Assembly (NCBI GenBank): GCA_033764445.1
Contig: JANRIZ010000068.1
Location: 1 to 12,136 of the forward strand
DNA: 12,136 nucleotides
Direction of reading: 5' to 3'
DNA from: JANRIZ01 sp033764445
Lineage (GTDB): Bacteria > Verrucomicrobiota > Verrucomicrobiia > JAWXBN01
Shown: piece by piece, positions 6,004 through 12,136 of the stretch
How the letters are laid out: each line of letters opens with the position of its first letter
How positions within the stretch are numbered: position 1 is the first letter of the stretch
The notes under the pieces: model-generated
Seen by the model: the letters and a program-made list of their open reading frames with translations, nothing else
What the model was told of the DNA's origin: nothing
Databases searched by the model: none
Made by a program: the position numbers and the translations under genes

Positions 6004-8526
6004 TCAGGGAACCTCGTCGAGAATCATGTGCTGGGCCTGGAGCCTGGTTTTGCGTTCACGCGCCTCCTGGGAGATCGGGCCGCCGGCGGATTCCAGGATT
6101 TTGTAGATTTGGATCGCCCCCTGCCAGTCCTCCTGCTCCTCCTTGATTTTCCCCGCATCAAATCCCGCGCGTCCGAACCAGACAAATTCGGTATTTTTGG
6201 CCGGGGCCGGATTTTGGAGTCTGGGGGGAAGGGCATTGCCGTAGAGGATGTCCAGATAGAGGGCCAGGGCCTCCTTGGTGCGGCCCTTTTTTTCGAGGGC
6301 CTTGGCCAGGCGGTAGGTGGCCTCGTGCTGGAGCGGGAGGGAATCCGGGTTGGCTTTGAGAACGTCGTTGAGGGCGGAGATCGCCTCGTCATATTTTTTG
6401 AGTGTGTGCAGGCAGACCGCCTTGCCCAGCAGGGCCTCGGCGATTCCCGGGGCGTTGGGGGATTCCTTGAGGACCGCCTCGTACAGCAGCAGGGCGCTTT
6501 CAAACTGACCCGTCTGACGGAGCACCTCCCCCTGGCGCATGCGGGCGTCGAACTTCAGCGAGGCATCCGTTCCGTTGATGACCTGTTGAAACAGGGCCGT
6601 GGCCGCCGGGTAGTCCTGACGGCTGTAGGCCGCCTTGCCGGCCCAGTAGGCGGCCTCATCGGCGAGAGGGGCTCTGGGAAATTTTTTGACCAGCGCCTCG
6701 AACTGGGCCTGGGCCCGGGCGTAATCCTGTTTCGAGTAGTGGTAGTTGCCCGTCCAGAAAAGGGCGGAGGGGGCCAGGGGGGATTCCGGGTGCGTTTCGA
6801 TGAAGTCCCTCATTTCGGCAAGCGTTTTTTCGTCATGGCCCAGGCGGGCGATGGCCAGGGCACGGTTGAAGGCCGCCGGGGCGCGCAGCTCCTCGAGCGG
6901 AACCGTTTTGAGAAACTGATTGTACTGGTCCGCCGCCTCGGCGAATTTCCCCTCCTGAAAGTAGGCCTCGGCAATCCCCATCGACGACTTGGGAAGCAGC
7001 CGGCTTTTGGGATGGCGGGCCATCAGGACCCCAAAGGCCTCGCGTGCCTTTGGGTAGGCCCCCGTCAGCAGGTAAATCTGGCCCGTTTCAAACTGGGCCG
7101 CATCCCCGTAGGTGCTTTCGGGGAACTGGGTGAGAAGACTCTGGAAGGCCGTGAGGGCCGCGCCGGGATTTCCGGAGAGAAAATGGGTCTGACCCAGGCG
7201 GAAGAGCGCGGCCTCGGCGTAGGCCGACCGGGGGAAATCGGTGGTGATTTTTTTGAAGGTGTCCAGGGCCCGGTCGAACTTTTTCTGTTGCACCTGGAAA
7301 TCGGCCGTCTTGAAAAGAAGCGTGGCCTTCTGGGAGTCCTCGCGGGAATTCTGCATGGCCTGCAGCAGGGCCGCGGAGGCCTCGTCGGATTTTTGCATGC
7401 GGTCAAAACATTCGGCAATGAGGATGAACGCCTCGGCCGGGACCGATTTGCGGTCCGTTCCCTCGGTCAGTTTCTGGGCCTCGGCCAGGGCGGCGGAGGC
7501 GTCCCCCTGCTCGAGCAGGATGCGGGCGAGGACCAGCCGGGCCTGCAGGGAGAGCGGGGAGTCCCCCGTCTTTTCGATGAAGCTGCGGATTTTGGAAAGT
7601 CCGTCGGCCTTGCGGTTGAGGGCGGAAAAGGCGCCGACCATTTTTTGAAGGGCCTCCAGGCGTCGCGGGGTTTTGTTGGGCAGACCGGCGGCCTGCTCAA
7701 AGGCGCGGGCCGCCTCGTCGAACTTTTTCTGTGCCACCAGCAGGTCCCCGAGAGCCATCCAGGCATCCGAGACGAGGGAGGGAGGCTGGGCCTTTTTGAG
7801 CCCCGTCAGATTCTGGAAAATTTTCTGGGCCTCCTCGCTCCTTTTCTGACGGGCCAGCAGGTGCCCCTTCCAAAAGAGAGCCTCCTGAGAGACCGTCTCG
7901 TTGCCGCGCGGGGTCAGCAGCGGGGCCAGAATCTTTTCGGCCGCCTCGTCATTTTTCTGTTCGATCTGGATTTTGGCCAGGGCCAGGGAGGCCCGGCGTC
8001 CGTCCTCCTGACCCGGGAAGTCCTTGGCCAGCGCCTCGAAGGTGCTGCCCGCCCCCAGCAGATCGCCCTGACGGAAGAGACACCAGGCGGAACCATAACG
8101 GGCCTTGCGGGCCAGGGGCGCCTCCGGGTTTTTTTCGGAGAGGGAGCGATAATGGGCCAGGGCCTCCGGGAAACGCCCCTCCCCGTAGAGACCCTCGGCC
8201 AGCAGAAAAACCAGTTCGTCGCGGTTGCGCGGGGCGGGCTCACGGACGAGCACCGGCGTGAGCAGGGCGGTCAGTTCCGCGGTGTTCCCCTGTTTTTCGA
8301 GGGCCCGGGCGAGCAGCAGAAGGACCTGGTCCTGATATTCCGACTGGGGGAAGGCCTGGAGCAGGCGGCGCAGATGCACCTCGGCCACGTCGTAAAGCCC
8401 GTCCTCGGAGGCACGCCGGCCGTTTTCGAGGAGTTTTTTCTCCTCGGGGGTGGCGGCGGGGAGTGCGGAGAGGAGCCATCCGGCCATGAGCGTGGTGGCA
8501 AGGAAAGTGTGTGGGAGCCGTTGCAT
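6004..8526 (-). CDS. Large exported tetratricopeptide-repeat protein
   Basis: The 840-residue protein starts with a signal peptide (QR, hydrophobic segment about 8-22, then ALPAA at 21-25), so it should be in the periplasm or anchored outside the cytoplasm. The remainder is a near-continuous array of helical repeats of about 34-37 residues with TPR character. Examples are YAEAALFRLGQTHFLSG, YGDAAQFETGQIYLLTG and DEAAYWAGKAAYSRQD, most ending in P-x-S/A turns. Such YbgF/BamD-like arrays scaffold envelope complexes; no catalytic domain is visible and the partner is unknown. ATG 8526 has GGA eight bases upstream and puts the signal peptide at the N-terminus, whereas an upstream extension would run into the tRNA. 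The gene has no TTA, CTA or TCA codons, which leaves the antisense frame open throughout. It begins 45 bp after tRNA-Arg, just behind that gene's terminator. Confidence 0.9.
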   Translation of the reverse strand: MQRLPHTFLATTLMAGWLLSALPAATPEEKKLLENGRRASEDGLYDVAEVHLRRLLQAFPQSEYQDQVLLLLARALEKQGNTAELTALLTPVLVREPAPRNRDELVFLLAEGLYGEGRFPEALAHYRSLSEKNPEAPLARKARYGSAWCLFRQGDLLGAGSTFEALAKDFPGQEDGRRASLALAKIQIEQKNDEAAEKILAPLLTPRGNETVSQEALFWKGHLLARQKRSEEAQKIFQNLTGLKKAQPPSLVSDAWMALGDLLVAQKKFDEAARAFEQAAGLPNKTPRRLEALQKMVGAFSALNRKADGLSKIRSFIEKTGDSPLSLQARLVLARILLEQGDASAALAEAQKLTEGTDRKSVPAEAFILIAECFDRMQKSDEASAALLQAMQNSREDSQKATLLFKTADFQVQQKKFDRALDTFKKITTDFPRSAYAEAALFRLGQTHFLSGNPGAALTAFQSLLTQFPESTYGDAAQFETGQIYLLTGAYPKAREAFGVLMARHPKSRLLPKSSMGIAEAYFQEGKFAEAADQYNQFLKTVPLEELRAPAAFNRALAIARLGHDEKTLAEMRDFIETHPESPLAPSALFWTGNYHYSKQDYARAQAQFEALVKKFPRAPLADEAAYWAGKAAYSRQDYPAATALFQQVINGTDASLKFDARMRQGEVLRQTGQFESALLLYEAVLKESPNAPGIAEALLGKAVCLHTLKKYDEAISALNDVLKANPDSLPLQHEATYRLAKALEKKGRTKEALALYLDILYGNALPPRLQNPAPAKNTEFVWFGRAGFDAGKIKEEQEDWQGAIQIYKILESAGGPISQEARERKTRLQAQHMILDEVP

Positions 8527-8535
8527 CGTTTTTCC

Positions 8536-8555
8536 AAAAAATCCCGCGCCCGGGA
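8536..8555 (-). terminator. Intrinsic terminator of tRNA-Arg
   Basis: On the minus strand the hairpin TCCCG-GGCG-CGGGA (8555-8542) is followed at once by six T (8541-8536). It begins 16 nt after the tRNA CCA end. The U-run is followed immediately by GGAAAAACG and the ATG of the TPR gene, so terminator and ribosome-binding region adjoin. Confidence 0.65.
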
Positions 8556-8571
8556 GGGGCGGTGGTCGTGA

Positions 8572-8648
<77 letters not shown>

Positions 8649-8831
8649 GGATCGAGGGGGCCGATCCTATCAAAGACCCCCGCCGGGAATCGAGTGATAA
8701 ATTCGGGAGGCGATCGGACCGTTTTGTCCTGCGGAACGACCCCGGGCGTTGGAAGGGTGCCTGGTGCGGAGCGCCCTCCGCGGACCTCCTGAAAATGGCG
8801 CGGTGACCCGGACAAACGGACCGAGGTCCGG
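8649..8831. other. Intergenic gap between the McsA-like gene and tRNA-Arg
   Basis: No gene is seen in these 183 bp. They hold three short perfect hairpins. CGGAC-CTCG-GTCCG (minus strand, 8830-8817) lies directly after the McsA-like stop, followed by TTTG, and is a weak terminator candidate. GCGGAG-CGCC-CTCCGC is at 8766-8781. GGATCG-AGGGGGC-CGATCC (8649-8667) is directly upstream of the tRNA and overlaps its likely -10 box. Confidence 0.5.
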
Positions 8832-9338
8832 TCAGTCGGGCAACTGGGCCTTGAGTTTTTTGAGTTTGTCCCGGAGGGAGGCGGCGTCCTCGTAGTTTTC
8901 GTTTTTGATCGCCAGACCCAGATCCTCCTCAATCGAGAAAATCTTCTGGGTCAGCTCCATGGTTGTCTTGAAGCGGCGGGGGATTTTGCCCTTGTGTTCG
9001 GTTCCACGGTGCATGTTGCGGAGAAGGGCGGCCAGCCCCTCGGAAAAGGTGTTGTAACAGGAGGAACAGCCCAGACGCCCGAGTTTTTTGAAGTCAGCCT
9101 GGGTGAACCCGCACATCGGACAGCAGAGATCGCCCTTGCCGGCAGCCATTTCATCCCCCGCCCCCAGACCGAGCAACTGGTCGGCAATCGAGAAGCCTGT
9201 CGGATCATCCACGTTTTTGGCATTGGGACAGGAGGCGCAGAGATCCACCTTGTGCATGGTGCCCTCGACGATCTGCGTGAGATGGATCGTACAGGGATTT
9301 TTGCAGTTTTCGCAACCGGGCGGGCGGTTTTCTTGCAT
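8832..9338 (-). CDS. McsA-like protein: four CxxC zinc motifs and a UVR motif
   Basis: The 168-residue protein has four CxxC pairs, at C9/C12, C34/C37, C73/C76 and C91/C94, which should bind two zinc ions. A C-terminal UvrB/UvrC (UVR) motif lies at about 133-164, with core IEEDLGLAIKNENYEDAASLRD. This architecture and length are those of McsA, which in Firmicutes activates the protein-arginine kinase McsB and works with CtsR and ClpC in the heat-stress response. Here mcsB does not follow: the next elements downstream are tRNA-Arg and the TPR gene, and the upstream neighbour is an exported protein. It may act with a kinase encoded elsewhere or do something else. ATG 9338 precedes the first CxxC pair by eight residues; no clear ribosome-binding site is visible. 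Confidence 0.85.
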   Translation of the reverse strand: MQENRPPGCENCKNPCTIHLTQIVEGTMHKVDLCASCPNAKNVDDPTGFSIADQLLGLGAGDEMAAGKGDLCCPMCGFTQADFKKLGRLGCSSCYNTFSEGLAALLRNMHRGTEHKGKIPRRFKTTMELTQKIFSIEEDLGLAIKNENYEDAASLRDKLKKLKAQLPD

Positions 9339-9376
9339 GGGACCAATGTAGCTTTGAAGATGCGTGCGTCAACAGC

Positions 9377-9415
9377 GAACCCGGGGCCGCGTTGCCGGTG
9401 GGAACCCGGGACCGC
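9377..9415. repeat. 14-bp direct repeat upstream of the McsA-like gene
   Basis: GAACCCGGGGCCGC (9377-9390) and GAACCCGGGACCGC (9402-9415) differ at one base, are spaced 25 bp start to start, and each centre on the palindrome CCCGGG. They lie 39-77 bp upstream of the McsA-like ATG and could be paired regulator sites. No regulator is known. Confidence 0.4.
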
Positions 9416-9448
9416 AAGGGCCTTTCAGGGACCTCGACCCGTCCAACG

Positions 9449-9461
9449 CCCTTCTGAAGGG
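9449..9461 (-). terminator. Short hairpin after the exported hypothetical gene
   Basis: CCCTT-CTG-AAGGG lies 12 bp after the stop of the gene ending at 9474. The stem is perfect but no U-run follows on the minus strand, so termination is only possible. Confidence 0.3.
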
Positions 9462-9473
9462 TTTCGCGACCGG

Positions 9474-10130
9474 TTATTGATCGCCCTTTTTTTTGTCCTT
9501 TTTGGAGTCGTCGCCGGTGAAGAAACCCTCGACCTCCTCGAAGAAGTCCTTGTCCCGCTGACCCTGGTACCAGAGTTTGCGGGTGCGGAGGACCTTGCCC
9601 GAAAAGGCGGAAATGGTCACCTCGCCGAGGTAATGATTCTGGGAGTCGTAGGCCCTGATGATCCAGATCGGGTTGGAGTCGGGGTCGGCATCCTTGATTT
9701 TTTTGAGGCGAAAATCCGCCTTGCTGACCGTGAGCTTGTTTTCCTTCTGGGCGATTTCCTCGACCATTTTGTAGGCCTTGTCGGAATCCAGCCGCAGTTT
9801 TTTGAGGTCAATGACCCATTTCTGGCTGTAGTCCTCAAAGAGATCCGCCGGACGGCGGTCATCCAGAAAATCGGCGCCTTTCATGTCAACGACGACCTTC
9901 TTGCTGCCCTCCTTTGGATCGAAGAAAACGACCTCCCATTTTTCCGGATTGGGTGTGCCCTTTTCCGCACGCATTTCCATGAGATTGTCGCGGATGGCAT
10001 CCCGGACATTTTTCTGGGCCCCGCGCAGGGCTTCATACGCCGAGACCCGGTCCCCGGCGCGGGACGGCAGGACTGTCACAGCAAGGGAGAGGACCACGGC
10101 GGAGAGGAGGAGGGATTTTGGGGTGTGCAT
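9474..10130 (-). CDS. Exported hypothetical protein with PepSY-like C-terminal region
   Basis: The 218-residue protein has a clear signal peptide (MHTPK, hydrophobic core 7-21, then PSRA before GDRV at 26), so it is exported. After a helical region (about 29-55) come mixed alpha/beta segments with strands WEVVFFDP and KKVVVDM. At about 138-188 a stretch (FRLKKI, IWIIRAYD, LGEVTISAFSGKVLRTRKLW) recalls the PepSY pattern, where a strand ends in a 'G-x-V' turn. The tail is strongly Lys/Asp-rich (GDDSKKDKKKGDQ). I cannot assign a family or function. ATG 10130 has a good ribosome-binding site (GAAGG, seven bases upstream). It lies downstream of mdh on the same strand but is separated by a strong hairpin, so it probably has its own promoter. 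Confidence 0.7.
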   Translation of the reverse strand: MHTPKSLLLSAVVLSLAVTVLPSRAGDRVSAYEALRGAQKNVRDAIRDNLMEMRAEKGTPNPEKWEVVFFDPKEGSKKVVVDMKGADFLDDRRPADLFEDYSQKWVIDLKKLRLDSDKAYKMVEEIAQKENKLTVSKADFRLKKIKDADPDSNPIWIIRAYDSQNHYLGEVTISAFSGKVLRTRKLWYQGQRDKDFFEEVEGFFTGDDSKKDKKKGDQ

Positions 10131-10185
10131 AGGATGGCCTTCGTATACCGGAAACCCGCCGGAGATAAAACGTTATTTCCGTGAC

Positions 10186-10210
10186 GGGCCCCGTCCTTGG
10201 GACGGCGCCC
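10186..10210 (-). terminator. Strong hairpin downstream of mdh
   Basis: CCGTCC (10191-10196), loop TTG and GGACGG (10200-10205) are extended by GGGC/GCCC across one C-C mismatch, giving a 25-nt hairpin in the 124-bp gap after mdh. No U-run follows it on the minus strand. A T8 run (minus strand, 10232-10225) lies between it and the mdh stop, behind only a weak stem. One of the two is probably the mdh 3' end. Confidence 0.4.
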
Positions 10211-10254
10211 GGAGGATTCCATTCAAAAAAAATCGTCAACCAGGGGGCGGACCG

Positions 10255-11241
10255 CTATTTGATCAGGTCGGCGACCATGGATTTTTCCTCCTTCAGCTCA
10301 TTGACCGTGATGTCGATTTTGGACTGGCTGAAGTCATCGATTTTCAGGCCCTCGACCACGTTCAACCTCTGTCCGTCACTGGTCACCGGGAAGGAGCAGA
10401 TGATGTCCTTTTCGATGCCGTAGTGGCCGGTGGAATGGATGCAGACACTGTGGAAATCGCCCGGTGCCGTGGGGAAATGGATGGAGCGGACCCCGTCGAC
10501 AATGGCATTGGCCGCGCTGGCCGCCGAGCTGGCCCCGCGGGCCTTGATGACCGCCGCGCCGCGTTGCTGGACCGAGGCGATGAATTCCCCCCGGAGCCAG
10601 TCGTGGTCGGTGATCACCTCCGTGGCCGGTTTGCCGCCGATGGTGGCATGGGTGAAATCCGGGTACTGGGTGGCGGAGTGGTTGCCCCAGACGGCCAGAC
10701 GTTTGACCTCAGTGACCTCCGTGCCGGCCTTTTTGGCCAGCTGGGTTTTGGCGCGGTTTTCATCCAGACGGGTCATGGCAAAAAAGCGGTCGCGGGGGAT
10801 GTCCTTCGCGTTGTTCATGGCGATCAGACAGTTGGTGTTGCAGGGGTTGCCCACCACAAAGACACGCACGTCCGAGGCCGCATTTTGCTGGATGGCCTGA
10901 CCCTGGCCGATGAAGATTTTGCCGTTGATCCCCAGGAGGTCCTTGCGTTCCATGCCCTGTTTTCGGGGAATGCTCCCCACCAGCAGCGCCCAATTCACGC
11001 CCTTGAAGCCTTCTTCCAGACTGGCTGTGGGGACGACCCCCTTGAGCAGGGGGAAGGCGCAGTCGTCGAGTTCCATCACCACCCCCTGAAGGGAGGGCAG
11101 AGCCGGTTCGATTTCGATGAGGTGGACAATGACCGGCTGGTCGGGGCCGAACATGCCGCCGGAGGCGATGCGAAAGAGGAGGGCGTAACCGATCTGGCCG
11201 GCGGCACCCGTGATGGCGACGCGAATGGGGGGTTTGCTCAT
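10255..11241 (-). CDS. mdh: Malate dehydrogenase (NAD-dependent, type 2)
   Basis: This 328-residue cytoplasmic enzyme interconverts malate and oxaloacetate with NAD in the TCA cycle. The Rossmann motif TGAAGQIG is at 11-18, with acidic residues E43/E45 at the end of strand 2 pointing to NAD. The substrate arginines are R93 and R99 (PRKQGMERKDLL). GNPCNTNC is at 131-138, LDENRA has D160 and R163, and the proton-relay histidine is H188 in WGNHSATQYPDF. Length and the VVMELDDCAFPLL segment match the 'cytosolic-like' group found in many bacteria, not the LDH-like group. All catalytic residues are present. The 5' side has a good promoter and two GC-rich leader hairpins; no strong ribosome-binding site is visible before ATG 11241. 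It is 202 bp from the upstream radC-like gene on the same strand. Confidence 0.97.
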   Translation of the reverse strand: MSKPPIRVAITGAAGQIGYALLFRIASGGMFGPDQPVIVHLIEIEPALPSLQGVVMELDDCAFPLLKGVVPTASLEEGFKGVNWALLVGSIPRKQGMERKDLLGINGKIFIGQGQAIQQNAASDVRVFVVGNPCNTNCLIAMNNAKDIPRDRFFAMTRLDENRAKTQLAKKAGTEVTEVKRLAVWGNHSATQYPDFTHATIGGKPATEVITDHDWLRGEFIASVQQRGAAVIKARGASSAASAANAIVDGVRSIHFPTAPGDFHSVCIHSTGHYGIEKDIICSFPVTSDGQRLNVVEGLKIDDFSQSKIDITVNELKEEKSMVADLIK

Positions 11242-11270
11242 ATCTGGGGACTCTGTGAAGTTGATTTCAG

Positions 11271-11311
11271 GCCCTCCGCCGGGCGGCGGGCCACTTCCGC
11301 ACCTTGCGGAA
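11271..11311 (-). promoter_or_regulatory. Structured 5' leader of mdh
   Basis: Between the predicted start site (near 11315) and the mdh ATG are two stem-loops. TTCCGCA-CCT-TGCGGAA (11295-11311) is a perfect 7-bp stem that extends past one bulged base. A GGCCC...GGGCC/GCCG...CGGC structure covers 11271-11293. I match it to no known riboswitch. Confidence 0.35.
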
Positions 11312-11321
11312 AAGTCCGGCC

Positions 11322-11349
11322 ACTATAGTGGGGGTGGACAGTCGCGCAA
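11322..11349 (-). promoter_or_regulatory. Promoter of mdh
   Basis: On the minus strand TTGCGC (11349-11344), a 16-bp spacer and TATAGT (11327-11322) match the sigma-70 -35 at 3 of 6 and the -10 at 5 of 6. The -10 lies in the 10-bp palindrome CACTATAGTG. The leader to the mdh ATG would be about 73 nt. This is the best promoter match in the window. Confidence 0.55.
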
Positions 11350-11443
11350 GACCTTTTCGGCTCAACGAGGTATCGGAGTTCCCGGTTGTCGGCAGGAGAT
11401 TGACCATCCGTGTTTCATTCGTGGCCCCAATCCGCCGGGCGAT

Positions 11444-12109
11444 TTACCTTTCCGTTTCATGCAGGAGACCATTTTCCTGAAAGCTGTAGAATCCCTTTTT
11501 GGAGACGATCAGATGATCAAGGATGCGGAGACCCAGGATGCGGGCGCCCTGTTCGAGCTGACGCTGGACCTGGAGATCCGCGCTGCTGGGTTCGAGATTG
11601 CCGGAGGGATGGTTGTGGGCGAGGATGACCGCCGCCGCGCGGTCGGTGAGGGCATCGGCAAAAACCTCGCGCGGATGGACCTGGCTCTGGTTGAGCAGCC
11701 CCACGGTGATGATCCGTTTTTCAATGACCTCATGGGCGCCGTTGAGGGTGATGCACACGAAGTGTTCCTGCATTTTGCCCGTGATATCGGCCAACAGGGG
11801 GAGGATATCCTGCGGTTTGGAAATTTTGACCGTGTCGCGGAGCAGATGACGCCGGGCGAGTTCGAACGCAGAAAGAATCTGGGCGGCCTTGGCCACGCCC
11901 ATGCCGGGCAGGGAGGTGAGATGGCCGAGGGTCAGATGGGTGCGGTGTTCGCGGATCAGTTTTGCCACGTCGCGGGCGATGGAAAAAACGTCACGCCCCC
12001 GGACGCCCATTCCCAGGATCGCGGCCACGAGTTCCTCATCGGTCAATGATGCCGCCCCCCGGGCCACAAGCTTTTCCCTCGGGCGGTTGACCGCCTCCAG
12101 TGTGGCCAT
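11444..12109 (-). CDS. radC: RadC family JAB/MPN-domain protein
   Basis: The 221-residue protein has the two usual RadC parts. The N-terminal helix-hairpin-helix region (RPREKL, then LTSLPGMGVAKAAQIL at about 64-79) is followed by a JAB1/MPN-like metalloprotease-fold domain. The metal-site signature is HNHPSG at 165-170 with S-S-x-D ending at D178, and the upstream HPREVF contains E148, so the E...HxH...D ligand set is complete. Length is typical. Despite its name, a direct role in recombination repair is not established for this family; an exact substrate is unknown. I start at ATG 12109; an in-frame TTG at 12118 is possible. Only 27 bp of upstream sequence lie in the window, so its promoter is not visible. 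No clear terminator separates it from mdh. Confidence 0.93.
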   Translation of the reverse strand: MATLEAVNRPREKLVARGAASLTDEELVAAILGMGVRGRDVFSIARDVAKLIREHRTHLTLGHLTSLPGMGVAKAAQILSAFELARRHLLRDTVKISKPQDILPLLADITGKMQEHFVCITLNGAHEVIEKRIITVGLLNQSQVHPREVFADALTDRAAAVILAHNHPSGNLEPSSADLQVQRQLEQGARILGLRILDHLIVSKKGFYSFQENGLLHETER

Positions 12110-12136
12110 TGATTTCAAGCAGGCAAAATATGCAAA

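Noticed and set aside
5350..8571. Plus-strand open frame of 1073 codons, antisense to the TPR gene and the start of the mannosidase gene
   Set aside because: It is codon-aligned with the minus-strand genes, so it only shows that they lack TTA, CTA and TCA codons here. Its translation is Gly/Leu/Arg-rich with no recognisable domain, whereas the minus strand gives a signal peptide, TPRs and GH38 motifs.
8994..11328. Two long plus-strand frames (8994-10184 and 9883-11328)
   Set aside because: They overlap each other and run antisense to the McsA-like, exported hypothetical and mdh genes, all well supported by motifs. Composition is that of GC-rich shadow frames.

Overview
This 12.1 kb window is a GC-rich, mostly single-stranded stretch of bacterial chromosome. 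The gene set is a class II alpha-mannosidase, a type-2 malate dehydrogenase, a McsA-like zinc-finger/UVR protein, a DoxX-like membrane protein and a large exported TPR protein. Together with the style of the intergenic repeats this suggests a member of the Planctomycetes-Verrucomicrobia-Chlamydiae group, most likely Verrucomicrobiota. That is an inference from family resemblance; no rRNA marker is present. Nothing points to a phage, plasmid or integrative element.

Layout, left to right. (1) 1-650: a probable 3' end of a plus-strand gene, then about 500 bp of non-coding repeats. These are a REP-like hairpin followed by three tandem units of 131, 151 and 151 bp, each carrying three or four short GC-rich hairpins. 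(2) 691-2482: a DoxX-like membrane protein (+), converging within 13 bp on a one-domain voltage-gated cation channel (-), which is divergent from a stand-alone, HTH-less cyclic-nucleotide-binding-like protein (+). (3) 2557-8648, all on the minus strand: tRNA-Arg(UCU) with its own terminator, then a large exported TPR protein, a GH38 alpha-mannosidase and a small acidic TerB-like protein. (4) 8832-12109, also minus: radC-like gene, mdh, an exported hypothetical protein, and the McsA-like protein upstream of the tRNA.

Most of the genes look like chromosomal housekeeping genes and do not form one pathway. The point I would follow up first is the channel: its selectivity filter reads TLEGWID rather than the TLESW of characterised bacterial sodium channels, and the Gly recalls the filter of the native prokaryotic calcium channel CavMr. 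Its start codon is abutted by a perfect 14-bp palindrome, and its divergent neighbour is a cNMP-fold protein lacking the phosphate-binding arginine. Second is the hairpin repeat array, where some substitutions between copies preserve pairing. Third is an intrinsic terminator after tRNA-Arg whose U-run touches the Shine-Dalgarno-like sequence of the TPR gene.
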